Assembly (NCBI RefSeq): GCF_003264855.1
Contig: NZ_NFZS01000001.1
Location: 868,001-932,000, forward strand
Source of the DNA: Dyella jiangningensis
Lineage (GTDB): Bacteria; Pseudomonadota; Gammaproteobacteria; Xanthomonadales; Rhodanobacteraceae
Reading direction: 5' to 3'
DNA: 64,000 bases
A model generated the notes under the pieces. That model saw only the letters and a program-made list of their open reading frames with translations. It did not search any database and had not been told where the DNA came from. How positions within the stretch are numbered: position 1 is the first letter of the stretch; each line of letters opens with the position of its first letter. The translations under genes were made by a program, and so were the position numbers. Shown in pieces: positions 28,101-36,037 of the stretch.

Positions 28101-28962
28101 CCACCTTGATCGCGTATTCGACACGCTCATGGTGCGGATGCCACACGCCGTCCTGGTCGGGATAGAAGCGGTTGCCCTCATAGCCTTCGATCACCGCAGC
28201 GTTGTCCTTGTAGGCGGACAGCGTGTGGGCGGGCGAGTGCTGGTGGGTGTTCTTGATCATGGCGAACAGGCTCTTGTCCTGTGCCTCGCCGTCCAGCGTC
28301 CAACTGGCGTTGAACACCTTGTGGCGGCAGTGCTCCGAGTTGGCCTGCGCGAACATGAAGAGTTCGGCGTCGGTCGGGTTGCGACCCAGCTCGGCGTAGC
28401 GATCGACGAGGTATTCGATCTCGTCATCGGCCAGCGCCAGGCCCAGCTCCTTGTTCGCCTTGTCCAGCGCCGCCTTGGCGTCGCCACCCAGCTCGATGTA
28501 CACCAGCGGACCGGGCTTGCCGCCGAGGAACAGGTGCTGCGCCTCGTCGAGGTTCGTGAGCACCGACTGCGTCATCGCATCGTGCAGCACGTTCATCACC
28601 GCGTCGTACTGCGGCATGTCGGCGGCCGGCAGTCCGGCCACCTGCCAGGCCACGCCGCGCTCCACGCGGCGCACGTCGAAGCCGGCGCCATGCAGGATGT
28701 CGGTGGCCTTGCTCGACCACGGCGAGATGGTGCCCAGTCGCGGCACGACCCATACCGAGGCCGTCTCCGGCGCTGCGTCCTTCGCCTCAAGCACTTCCAG
28801 CAAGCGACGCCGCTGCTCGCCCTCGGGCATGCGGTCGGCGTCGATGAAATAGATGAACCAGGACGATTGGACGCGCGTGCCGTGATGGATGGCTTCCAGG
28901 CGCGCGTTCAGGCGTTCAAGGCGAAAAAGCGAGAGGGCGCTCTGCCCGTCGAGTGCGATCAT
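25102..28962 (-). CDS. purL: Phosphoribosylformylglycinamidine synthase (FGAM synthetase)
   Basis: A 1286-residue, single-chain (large) PurL for step four of purine synthesis: FGAR, glutamine and ATP to FGAM. The N-terminal PurS-like region, two AIRS-type synthetase halves and a C-terminal glutaminase are all present. Visible motifs include [55 protein letters not shown] and the glutaminase nucleophile GVCNGCQ with PHPERVFR near the end. The start ATG at 28962 gives the family N-terminus and normal length; the frame extends further upstream only by chance. Confidence 0.97.
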   Translation of the reverse strand: MIALDGQSALSLFRLERLNARLEAIHHGTRVQSSWFIYFIDADRMPEGEQRRRLLEVLEAKDAAPETASVWVVPRLGTISPWSSKATDILHGAGFDVRRVERGVAWQVAGLPAADMPQYDAVMNVLHDAMTQSVLTNLDEAQHLFLGGKPGPLVYIELGGDAKAALDKANKELGLALADDEIEYLVDRYAELGRNPTDAELFMFAQANSEHCRHKVFNASWTLDGEAQDKSLFAMIKNTHQHSPAHTLSAYKDNAAVIEGYEGNRFYPDQDGVWHPHHERVEYAIKVETHNHPTAIAPWPGAATGAGGEIRDEGATGRGAKPKAGLTGFSVSDLRIPGKPRPWEVERPLPPHMATAFEIMRDGPLGAAAFNNEFGRPALGGYFRTYEHETGEAGVRRGYDKPIMIAGGLANICANHVQKRDVQPGNKVIVLGGPAMLIGLGGGAASSVSSGTSSKELDFASVQRDNAEMERRAQQVIDSCWARRDQNPIVSVHDVGAGGLSNAIPELLNDAGVGGRIDLSKVPCDDPSLSPMQLWSNESQERYVLAIGAADLEEFEGYCQRERCPYAVVGEATSERRLVVHDPRTDTTVIDLPMDVLFGKPPRMHRDAHHVKPRVDLVPDLAGISMDEALLRVLRLPTVGSKSFLITIGDRTVGGLNHRDPMVGPWQVPVADAAVTITDFDGYTGEAMAMAERAPVALLNSADAARLAVGEAITNLAAAPIASLGEVRLSANWMAAVNYGSEDAALFDAVKAVGMELCPELDISIPVGKDSLSMQTVWKDGDTTQRTVSPVSLVITGFARVTDVRRTLTPQLRLDRGDSELWLLDLGACRDRLGGSALTQVFNRGGGVPPDLDDAKRLKSLFNLVQEANANGLLLAYHDRSDGGVIVTLLEMAFAGHCGLEIHLDGWAEAALRALFNEELGAVVQVGTANREAFEALLVKHELTSMAYRIGRPKEKLGIKLFHNGETQFKWNWRTLFEAWNETSYAMQRLRDNPISADAENEWRLDDADPGISPKLTFDPSDDIAAPYINKGARPRVAVLREQGVNGQVEMAAAFTRAGFDAVDVHMSDLASGRIKLADFRGLAACGGFSYGDVLGAGRGWATSILYNEYLRAEFSTFFADAQRFALGVCNGCQMMSQLKDIIPGAQHWPKFLRNASEQYEARVATLEVLDSPSIFFKGMAGSRIPVAVAHGEGRVSFPHSCSPSKSGGALRYVDNRGRPTEDYPLNPNGSPGGLTGFTAADGRITIMMPHPERVFRTVQMSWHPEKWGEDSPWMRMFRNARVWCG

Positions 28963-29484
28963 GCGGGGAACGGGGGCTATGCGAAAACGCCTATTGTACC
29001 CCAAGGCGGGTGAGGGTTTCTGCGGCGCAGCAATGGGGTGATCTGGGAGCGCGCGGCCGCGCGCTCGGGCAGGTGTGGCGCTAAGGCTTTGAAGGATCAG
29101 TATTTCCGCGGTTTGGCTGTGCGATTCGGCGGAGCCCTGGGGTCGCAGGGCTCTCCCCCCTGTAGGAGCGCACCCTGTGCGCGACCGCCTTTTGCGCCGG
29201 CCCACATGTCTATCGTTTCGAGGTTCCAGTGCCCAGTCGCCGTATCGCGACAACCCAAAACCGACGCTGCTGGATCACCAGCCTGCGGCTGTTGTGAAGC
29301 GTCTCCGGCCTACGCCGGGATGACGAGCAAGATGAAGACCGCCGCGAAAGGCTATCGCGCACAGGGTGCGCTCCTACAAAAAGGACGCAACCCAAAAGGG
29401 CGGTGATCACATAAGGAGGTGACCAAAAAAGCAGGCAGGCAACAGTCAGCGAAGCACCCGCCAAAGCGGGCACAAAAGCAGACC
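28963..29484. other. 522-bp intergenic region with REP arms
   Basis: Holds the purL upstream region, two single REP arms pointing at each other (29161-29188 and 29354-29378, 166 bp apart) and a CCGG-type repeat (GTCTCCGGCCTACGCCGGGA) at about 29301-29320 between them. No gene is supported. Confidence 0.75.
29161..29378. repeat. Long-spaced inverted REP pair
   Basis: Left arm TGTAGGAGCGCACCCTGTGC at 29161 and right arm GCGCACAGGGTGCGCTCCTA ending at 29378. The arms share the CCCTGTGC variant, so they match each other better than they match the common CCCAGTGC arms. A CCGG-type repeat lies between them. Confidence 0.75.
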
Positions 29485-29988
29485 TCAATGCCCCTTCTTC
29501 GGCCGCGGCTGCATCGCAATCCTCACCAGGTAAACCACGATCGCGATATTCCCCAGCAGCGCCAGCAGCTTCAGCCATGTGAAGTGGTGGAACACCTCAT
29601 AGAACTCCAGCGGCACCAGCGACCCCGTGGCGATCACCGTAAACCATTCCGCCCAGTGCTTGCGCAGCCACAGGCCGGTGCCTTCGGTGGCGAAGATCGC
29701 GGCATAACCGATCGCGACCAGCCCCACGGCGATGAAGCGGCTGTGTCCCCATTGCTGCAGCAGGCTCACCAGCTGCCAGCGCAGGCCGTTGGTGTCGGTG
29801 AGCGAGAGATGCTCAAGCCAGTGCACGAAGCGATCGAAGTTCTGCTCGCGCTCCAGATGGAAGGCCGCGGCGGCGGCGAACAACAGACCCACGGTCTTGA
29901 TCGCCTTGTAGATGGCGATGATGCGCAGGCCCAGGCTGTGCTGTGCCTCCACGTCGGATGAGGGCTGGGTAAGGTGGTGCTCGGTCAT
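29485..29988 (-). CDS. DUF2127 domain membrane protein
   Basis: A 167-residue inner-membrane protein. The conserved block GLRIIAIYKAIKTVGLLFAA starts the domain; RFIAVGLVAIGYAAIFATEG followed by TGLWLRKHWAEWFTVI, then GSLVPLEFYEVFHHFTWLKL, are the signature parts of DUF2127. Four hydrophobic segments. The function of this family is unknown. It is separated from the upstream cstA-ybdD pair by a likely terminator. Confidence 0.88.
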   Translation of the reverse strand: MTEHHLTQPSSDVEAQHSLGLRIIAIYKAIKTVGLLFAAAAAFHLEREQNFDRFVHWLEHLSLTDTNGLRWQLVSLLQQWGHSRFIAVGLVAIGYAAIFATEGTGLWLRKHWAEWFTVIATGSLVPLEFYEVFHHFTWLKLLALLGNIAIVVYLVRIAMQPRPKKGH

Positions 29989-30084
29989 GGCTCAACGATG
30001 GGCTGGCCTTACATGGTCGCCGCGGAATGATGAATGCAGCGCTACGAAAAGCACAGCGGCGAAGGTCATGGATATAACGAACAA

Positions 30085-30113
30085 AGGCCATGCCCCGGCA
30101 AGGAGCATGGCCT
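30085..30113 (-). terminator. Rho-independent terminator of cstA-ybdD
   Basis: A perfect 9-bp stem AGGCCATGC / GCATGGCCT with an 11-base loop, followed on the minus strand by TTTGTTCGTT. It lies 21 bases after the ybdD stop and before the DUF2127 gene. Confidence 0.7.
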
Positions 30114-30133
30114 CGGGTTCGCTTTGAAGCCAG

Positions 30134-30331
30134 TCAGCAGCAGCGTCCGCCGGTACCCTTGTAGCGGGCGATCTGCCGTTCCCGGAAAAATTCCTTGTAA
30201 CTGGGTACCGGCCGTTCCGGGTGATGCGTGCGCAGATGGTTCACATAGACGTCATAGTCCGGAATGCCGCAGCAGAGGCGGGCGGTTTGCACCGCCCACT
30301 TCCGTATCGCTTGCAGGTTAGGGACGTTCAT
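30134..30331 (-). CDS. ybdD: YbdD/YjiX family small protein
   Basis: A 65-residue cytoplasmic protein of the YbdD/YjiX family (DUF466), which in E. coli is encoded next to the pyruvate transporters CstA and BtsT and is needed for their activity. Family features are the aromatic/acidic core GIPDYDVYVNHLRTHHPERP followed by VPSYKEFFRERQIARYKGTG. The C-terminus ends GGRCC. It starts 10 bases after the cstA stop, so it is in one operon with it. Confidence 0.88.
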   Translation of the reverse strand: MNVPNLQAIRKWAVQTARLCCGIPDYDVYVNHLRTHHPERPVPSYKEFFRERQIARYKGTGGRCC

Positions 30332-30341
30332 ATCGAAGCCC

Positions 30342-32417
30342 TCAATGGGTGGGCGCGCTACCCAGCGCCACGTATGGTTCTTCGTGCGCGGTCGGGTGGT
30401 TGATGCGCCAGGCCTTCATGATCGCATTGATGGCGAAACCCGCCATCGTCAGCACCAGCAGCATGAAGATGCCGGTGAGCGCGGCGTCGACGTAGTTGTT
30501 GGTGACGATGCGCTGCATCTCCTCGGCCGTCTTGGCGGGCGCGAGCAGCTTGCCGTCGGCCGCTGCCTGCGCGTACTTGTTCGCGGCGGCAGTGAAGCTG
30601 ATCGGGCCGCTGAGCTTCTGCCAGCCAGCGGTGAGCGTGCACACCACCAGCCAGACCGCCGGGATGCCCGGCACCCACACGTAACGCTCACGTTTCAGCT
30701 TCACCGTGACTACCGTGGCCAGCATCAAAGCGACGGCGGCCAGCATCTGGTTCGCGATGCCGAACAGCGGCCACAACGTGTTGATGCCGCCCAGCGGATC
30801 GACCGCGCCCTGGTACAGGAAGTAACCCCACAGGCCCACGCAGATGGCGGTGGCGAGCAGGTTGCCCGTCCACGACTCGGTATGCTGCAGCGGCTTGTGC
30901 ACCAGGCCGGCGATCTCCTGGATCATGAAGCGGCCCACGCGCGTGCCGGCATCCACCGTGGTGAGGATGAACAGCGCTTCGAACAGGATGGCGTAGTGGT
31001 ACCAGAACGCCATCATCCCTTCGCCCGGGATGATGCCGTGCAGCAGCTGGGCCATGCCCACCGCCAGCGTCGGCGCACCGCCGGCACGGCTCAGAATGGT
31101 CTTCTCACCAATGTTCTGCGCGGTCGTCAGCAGTTCGTCAGGCGTCACCACGAAGCCCCATTGGCTGATGGCCGTGGCCGCATCCTGCGCGGTGGTGCCG
31201 ATGAGCGCGGCGGGCGAGTTCATCGCGAAGTACACGCCCGGGTGCAGCGACGCGGCGGCGACCAGGGCCATGATGGCCACGAAGGCCTCCATCAGCATGC
31301 CGCCGTAGCCGATCATGCGCGCCTCGCCTTCATTGGCGATCAGCTTGGGCGTGGTGCCGGAGGAAATGATCGAGTGCCAGCCCGACACCGCGCCGCAGGC
31401 GATGGTGATGAACAGGAACGGGAACAGGTTGCCCTGGAACACCGGGCCGGTACCGTCCACGAACTTGGTCAACGCGGGCATCTGCAGCGTCGGCGCGGCC
31501 AGGAAGATGGCCAGCGCCAGCAGCAGGATGGTGCCGATCTTGAGGAAGGTGGAGAGGTAGTCGCGCGGCGCCAGCAGCAGCCACACCGGCAACACCGACG
31601 CGCAGAAGCCGTAGGCGATCAGCAGCCAGGCCAGCGCCTTGGCGTCGAAGTCGAACATCGGCGCCAGCGTCGGCGAGGCGGCCACGTAGGCGCCGCTCCA
31701 GATCGACAGCAGCAGCAGGATCAGGCCGATGATCGAGACTTCGAGGATCTTGCCCGGGCGGAACCAGCGCAGGTAAGCGCCCATCAGCAGCGCAATCGGA
31801 ATCGTGCAGGCCACCGTGTAGGTGCCCCACGGGCTGTGCGTCAGGGCCTTGACCACGACCAGCGCCAGCACCGCCAGCACGATCATCATCAGCACCAGCA
31901 CGCCGAACATGGCGACGATACCGGCGACCGGCCCCAGCTCGTCGCGCAGCATGTTGCCCAGCGAGCGGCCGTCGCGGCGCACCGACAGGCCCAGGATCAT
32001 GAAGTCCTGCACCGCGCCGGCGAACACCACGCCGAACAGGATCCACAGCGTGCCGGGCAGGTAGCCCATCTGCGCGGCAAGCACCGGTCCCACCAGCGGA
32101 CCTGCGCCGGCGATGGCGGCGAAGTGATGTCCGAACACCACCCATTTGTCGGTCGGCACATAGTCCAGGCCGTCATTGCGCAGCACGGCCGGCGTGGCGC
32201 GCGAGGGGTCCATGCGCAACACTTTGTCGTTGATGAACTTGCCGTAGAAGCGATAGCCGATGACGAACACGGCAATCGCGGCGGCGACCAGCCAGATGGC
32301 GTTGATGGGTTCGCCGCGGCGCAGGGCGACGACGCCCAGGCACCAGGCGCCCACGATGGCGATGGCGGCCCACAGGATCTTGCCTGCCGGGCTAGGTTTG
32401 ACGACGGCGCTTGACAT
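30342..32417 (-). CDS. cstA: Carbon starvation protein CstA (pyruvate/peptide transporter)
   Basis: A 691-residue inner-membrane protein with about 16-18 hydrophobic helices. Key family segments are FGHHFAAIAGAGPLVGPVLA, WILFGVVFAGAVQDFMILGL, the SGWHSIISSGTTPKLIANEG loop and LFEALFILTTVDAGTRVGRF. In E. coli CstA takes up pyruvate and was first linked to peptide use in starvation. The ybdD gene follows directly. A very long reading frame on the opposite strand is only a GC-bias shadow. Confidence 0.95.
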   Translation of the reverse strand: MSSAVVKPSPAGKILWAAIAIVGAWCLGVVALRRGEPINAIWLVAAAIAVFVIGYRFYGKFINDKVLRMDPSRATPAVLRNDGLDYVPTDKWVVFGHHFAAIAGAGPLVGPVLAAQMGYLPGTLWILFGVVFAGAVQDFMILGLSVRRDGRSLGNMLRDELGPVAGIVAMFGVLVLMMIVLAVLALVVVKALTHSPWGTYTVACTIPIALLMGAYLRWFRPGKILEVSIIGLILLLLSIWSGAYVAASPTLAPMFDFDAKALAWLLIAYGFCASVLPVWLLLAPRDYLSTFLKIGTILLLALAIFLAAPTLQMPALTKFVDGTGPVFQGNLFPFLFITIACGAVSGWHSIISSGTTPKLIANEGEARMIGYGGMLMEAFVAIMALVAAASLHPGVYFAMNSPAALIGTTAQDAATAISQWGFVVTPDELLTTAQNIGEKTILSRAGGAPTLAVGMAQLLHGIIPGEGMMAFWYHYAILFEALFILTTVDAGTRVGRFMIQEIAGLVHKPLQHTESWTGNLLATAICVGLWGYFLYQGAVDPLGGINTLWPLFGIANQMLAAVALMLATVVTVKLKRERYVWVPGIPAVWLVVCTLTAGWQKLSGPISFTAAANKYAQAAADGKLLAPAKTAEEMQRIVTNNYVDAALTGIFMLLVLTMAGFAINAIMKAWRINHPTAHEEPYVALGSAPTH

Positions 32418-32621
32418 GCGGATTGGCTCCTGGACAGTCCCCTGACAGGGTCGTCCCGGCGACTCCGGGGGTCAATGGCATTATGCGCCGGCAAATATTA
32501 GCCATTGGTCGAATGCGGGCCGAGCTTGGGTACACCTCGCGGACATGCCCGGCGCGTACACTGATTCACCCGGCAGCGGCCTCAAGGCCGATGCCAAACC
32601 GATGAACAAGCGAGGTTTTTC

Positions 32622-33161
32622 ATGATCCGCGAGATCCTGAAGATGGGCGATCCGAGGCTGCTGCGGGTGGCTCCCGCGGTGCCCGACGCCATGTTTGGCA
32701 GTGCGGAGCTCGATGCGCTCATCGTCGACATGTTCGACACCATGCATGACGCCGGTGGCGTCGGGCTGGCCGCACCGCAGATCGGCGTGGACCTGCAACT
32801 AGTGATCTTCGGCTTCGACAGCTCCGACCGCTATCCCGACGCGCCGGCGGTGCCGCGCACGATCCTGCTCAATCCGGTGATCACGCCGCTCTCGCAGGAC
32901 ATGGAAGAAGGCTGGGAGGGTTGCCTTTCCGTGCCAGGGCTGCGTGGTGCGGTGAACCGTTACACGCTGATCCGTTACCAGGGATTCGACCCGAAGGGAG
33001 CGCAGATCGACCGCACGGCGGAAGGTTTTCACGCGCGGGTGGTGCAGCATGAGTGCGATCACTTGATCGGGCGGCTTTATCCGTCGCGGATCACGGATTT
33101 CAGCAAGTTTGGGTATACGGAGGTGTTGTTCCCGGGGATGGATGCGGGGGCGGACGAGTAG
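32622..33161 (+). CDS. def: Peptide deformylase
   Basis: A 179-residue metalloenzyme that removes the formyl group from new proteins. All three motifs are present: [10 protein letters not shown] (residues 46-55), EGCLS with the metal cysteine C101, and QHECDHLIG with metal ligands His143 and His147 and catalytic Glu144. The normal-length protein lacks the common def-fmt neighbourhood, so it is probably a second deformylase of the genome (inference). AGGTTTTTC precedes the ATG. Confidence 0.94.
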   Translation: MIREILKMGDPRLLRVAPAVPDAMFGSAELDALIVDMFDTMHDAGGVGLAAPQIGVDLQLVIFGFDSSDRYPDAPAVPRTILLNPVITPLSQDMEEGWEGCLSVPGLRGAVNRYTLIRYQGFDPKGAQIDRTAEGFHARVVQHECDHLIGRLYPSRITDFSKFGYTEVLFPGMDAGADE

Positions 33162-33217
33162 CGATAGTTTGCCGCTGCCGCTGCCGCTGTCGCGATGCAT
33201 TGGCGGTCAGCCTCACC

Positions 33218-33313
33218 TGTAGGAGCGCACCCAGTGCGCGATCGCCTTTTGCCTCGGTCGCCACGCTAACGCCGCTCTTTCACATTGTGGGAGCGCACCC
33301 TGTGCGCGACAGC
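33218..33313. repeat. Two REP arms in direct orientation
   Basis: TGTAGGAGCGCACCCAGTGC at 33218 and TGTGGGAGCGCACCCTGTGC at 33286, 68 bp apart and in the same orientation, followed by matching GCCTTTTGCCTCGGTC and GCCTTTCGCGCCGGTC spacers. Confidence 0.8.
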
Positions 33314-33429
33314 CTTTCGCGCCGGTCTTCATGTTTTCGGATTTTGCGAGAGCGGGTTTTGGCCTTCGGTTGCCATGCTGCCGCGAGCCTGCCGCTTACG
33401 CAGCGGGCGTTTCGATCTCCTGCCGGAGC

Positions 33430-33486
33430 TCGAGTCACTTTTCTTTTGCTGGCCCAAAAGAAAAGTAACCCAAAGAAAATGGCCTT
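33430..33486. repeat. AAAGAAAAGTAACC palindromic repeat
   Basis: GAGTCACTTTTCTTTTGCTGG and CCCAAAAGAAAAGTAACCC form an inverted repeat; the same core is at 22070-22115. The upstream parts are also alike (CTCCTGCCGGAG near both). Confidence 0.8.
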
Positions 33487-33648
33487 AAGAGCCAAGGCTT
33501 TTAGCAGTACGTGGGATAGAAGCGTCGGGCGACTGAGGCCAGCCTTGGTGCGCTCGTTACTACCTCGAACGGCGCGGCTACACCGCAACGCGCCATAGCG
33601 GAGAGGACTTGAAGCAGCTTTGTTCCGCGGTGAGGGATCGGATGCCAT

Positions 33649-33700
33649 ACCCTCTCTCCCTCTCCCCTCCGGGGAGAGGGCTGGGGCGAGGGGCGGGTGC
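33649..33700. repeat. CCCTCTCCC / GGGAGAGGG hairpin repeat
   Basis: TCCCTCTCCCCTCCGGGGAG then AGGGCTGGGGCGAGGGGCGG. The same family occurs at 42953-43075, 50878-51030 and 55163-55282. Confidence 0.75.
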
Positions 33701-33882
33701 TCGCGAGTGGGTGGCAAACACGTTCTTTTTGCAACGCAACACGTGTCTTGCGGCTTGGCTTCCAGTCCCGCCCAACAGACCCAACCCCGTTGCTTCTCCG
33801 GCCGAATGCGGCAACCCTACGCGCTGGCCCTGACCCGACCGGTCGGGGTGACGTATCCATGGATCACCAGGGGAGCACCAAT

Positions 33883-33903
33883 ATGACGGGCATGAACTCG
33901 TGA
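33883..33903 (+). CDS. Six-codon leader overlapping the OPT gene start
   Basis: ATG at 33883 with GGGGAG eight bases upstream encodes MTGMNS and ends in TGA, overlapping the GTG start of the transporter by two bases. It could drive translation of the transporter by re-initiation, or mark a one-base sequencing or evolutionary frameshift at the true start. I cannot tell which. Confidence 0.35.
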   Translation: MTGMNS

Positions 33904-35894
33904 GCGGCAACCATCCCAGCGCGGATTCGCGCAAAGAGCTGACCGTCCGCGGTCTCATCCTCGGCGTGGTGATCACGGTGGTGTTCACCGCGGCCAACGT
34001 CTTCTTCGGCCTCAAGGCCGGTCTTACCTTTGCTACCTCGATCCCGGCGGCGGTCATCTCGATGGCCCTGCTGCGTGGCTTCAAGGATTCGACGATCCAG
34101 GAAAACAACGTCGTCCAGACCATCGCCTCGGCGGCGGGCACGCTGTCGTCGATCATCTTCGTGCTGCCGGGCATGATCATGATCGGCTGGTGGGCGGACT
34201 TCCCGTTCTGGACCTCGTTCGCGGTGTGCGCGCTGGGCGGCACGCTTGGCGTGATGTACTCGATCCCGCTGCGCCGCGCGCTGGTGACCGACACCGACCT
34301 GCCGTATCCGGAAGGCCTGGCCTGCGCCGAAGTGCTGAAGGTCGGCAGCGGCGACGAGGCGGATGCCGACAGCGTGGAAGAAGGTCGCGCCGGTCTGCTG
34401 GCCGTGTTGTGGGGTTCGATCGTCTCGGCGGTGTTCGCCGTGATCGTGGCCACCCAGGTGTTCGCCAGCGACGTGGTGCAGTACTTCCGCGTGGGCAACA
34501 AGGGATCGGTCAGCGGCTTCGACTTCAACCTGTCGTTCGCCCTGTTTGCGATCGGCCACCTCGTCGGCCTCTCGGTCGGCATCGCGATGTTGATCGGCGC
34601 GCTGATCGGCTGGGGCTGGGGCGTGCCGCATTACTCGTTGATGGGTGACCTCACCGCCTCGGTGGCGGATCTCGCCCAGGGCACGTGGAGTCACAAGGTG
34701 CGCTTCGTGGGCGCCGGCGCCATCGGCGTTTCGGCGATCTGGACGTTGGCGAAGCTGGTGAAACCGGTGATCAGCGGCCTGGCGAGCGCCATGGCCGCAT
34801 CGCGTGTACGCAAGGCCGGCAAGGCCGACACGTTGCCGCGCACCGAGCGTGACATTCCGATCGGCATCGTGGGCCTGATCACCGTCGCCTGCTTCGTGCC
34901 GATCGGCTGGCTGCTCGGCTACTTCGGCACCACCAGCGGCCTGGGTGATCACGTTGGCGTGCTCGCCATCGGCGGCGTGGCCTTCGTGGTGCTGATGGGC
35001 TTCTTTGTCTCCACCGTGTGCGGCTACATGGCCGGCCTGATCGGTTCGTCCAACAGCCCATTGTCGGGCGTGGGCATTCTGGTGGTGATCGCCGCGGCGC
35101 TGCTGCTGGTAGCGTTCGTGAAGCCGCACGTCGGTCCGGAAGAGGGCAAGGCGCTGGTGGCCTTCGCGCTGTTCATCACCTCGGTGGTGTTCACCGTGGC
35201 GGCCATCGCCAACAACAACCTGCAGGACCTGAAGACCGGCCAGCTGGTCGATGCCACGCCGTGGCGCCAGCAGGTGGCGCTGGTGGTGGGCGTGGTGGCT
35301 GGCGCGGCAGTGATTCCGCCGGTGCTGGACCTGCTCAACAAGGCCTACGGTTTCGTGGGCGTGCCCGGTGCGGGTGCGCACGCGCTGCCGGCACCGCAGG
35401 CCGGCCTGATCTCGGCGCTTGCGCAGGGCGTGATCACCAACAACATCGACTGGAGCCTGATCATCACGGGCATCTGGATCGGCGTGGCGATCATCCTGAT
35501 CGACGAAATCCTTCGCCGCACCACCAAGCACATGAGCATGCCGCCGCTCGCCGTCGGCCTGGGCATCTATCTGCCCACGGTGAGTACGCTGATGGTGGTG
35601 GTCGGTTCGATCGTGGGCTGGTACTTCGACCGTCGGGCAGATCGCTCGGCCAAGCCGGAGACCACCAAGCAGCTCGGCGTGCTGCTCGCCTCCGGCCTGA
35701 TCGTGGGCGAAAGCGTGATCGGCGTGGTGATTGCCTTCATCGTCGGCTTCTCGGGCAAGGCCGCGCCGCTGGCGCTGGTTGGCGAGGGCTTCGCGGGCGC
35801 CGCCCAGTGGATCGGCGGCATTGCCTTCGCGGCGGTCGTGTTCGTCATGTACCGCTGGATAGCCCGGATGGCCAAGGGCCTGAACAAGGCGTAA
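33900..35894 (+). CDS. OPT family oligopeptide transporter
   Basis: A 664-residue inner-membrane transporter with about 16 hydrophobic helices. The N-terminal block KELTVRGLILGVVITVVFTA followed by ANVFFGLKAGLTFATSIPAA and the QENNVVQTIASAAGTLSS loop are typical of prokaryotic OPT proteins, which are proton-coupled importers of peptides or metal chelates. The start is a GTG at 33900. The only Shine-Dalgarno-like sequence (GGGGAG) serves an ATG at 33883 that encodes just six codons and stops at the GTG (GTGA overlap). A stop at 33849 in the transporter frame rules out a longer protein. Confidence 0.92.
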   Translation: MSGNHPSADSRKELTVRGLILGVVITVVFTAANVFFGLKAGLTFATSIPAAVISMALLRGFKDSTIQENNVVQTIASAAGTLSSIIFVLPGMIMIGWWADFPFWTSFAVCALGGTLGVMYSIPLRRALVTDTDLPYPEGLACAEVLKVGSGDEADADSVEEGRAGLLAVLWGSIVSAVFAVIVATQVFASDVVQYFRVGNKGSVSGFDFNLSFALFAIGHLVGLSVGIAMLIGALIGWGWGVPHYSLMGDLTASVADLAQGTWSHKVRFVGAGAIGVSAIWTLAKLVKPVISGLASAMAASRVRKAGKADTLPRTERDIPIGIVGLITVACFVPIGWLLGYFGTTSGLGDHVGVLAIGGVAFVVLMGFFVSTVCGYMAGLIGSSNSPLSGVGILVVIAAALLLVAFVKPHVGPEEGKALVAFALFITSVVFTVAAIANNNLQDLKTGQLVDATPWRQQVALVVGVVAGAAVIPPVLDLLNKAYGFVGVPGAGAHALPAPQAGLISALAQGVITNNIDWSLIITGIWIGVAIILIDEILRRTTKHMSMPPLAVGLGIYLPTVSTLMVVVGSIVGWYFDRRADRSAKPETTKQLGVLLASGLIVGESVIGVVIAFIVGFSGKAAPLALVGEGFAGAAQWIGGIAFAAVVFVMYRWIARMAKGLNKA

Positions 35895-35900
35895 TGCCGG

Positions 35901-35929
35901 GGTTGCGGCCGCGCCAGACGGCCGCAACC
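35901..35929 (+). terminator. Strong hairpin after the OPT gene
   Basis: Perfect 11-bp stem GGTTGCGGCCG / CGGCCGCAACC with a 7-base loop, seven bases after the stop codon. There is no T tract, so it may slow or protect transcript ends rather than act as a classical terminator. Confidence 0.55.
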
Positions 35930-36037
35930 GAATGTCATCTCCTCATGCCACGATCGAACAGGAGATAGCCGCGACAGGCTATCCTAAGCGGTCGCAGGTA
36001 ACGTACTGCGCGGTGGGTTTGTGGAGGCGTTGAACGC

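Larger units (their letters stand above)
33162..33899. other. 738-bp intergenic region with four repeat families
   Basis: Between def and the OPT transporter gene. It has two single REP arms in the same orientation (33218-33246, 33286-33313), a copy of the AAAGAAAAGTAACC palindromic repeat (about 33430-33482) with a different downstream tail, and a CCCTCTCCC-type hairpin repeat (33649-33700). No gene of its own is supported. Confidence 0.75.

Noticed and set aside
26989-29013. A 674-codon open frame opposite purL
   Set aside because: It is a shadow of the GC-rich codon pattern of purL, with low-complexity Arg/His/Ala/Val composition and no recognisable domain.
30264-32414. A 716-codon open frame opposite cstA
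   Set aside because: Very rich in His, Gln, Arg and Gly, without any motif; cstA on the other strand is unmistakable.
33864-35927. A 687-codon open frame opposite the OPT transporter gene
   Set aside because: Same reason: composition shadow of a membrane protein read backwards.
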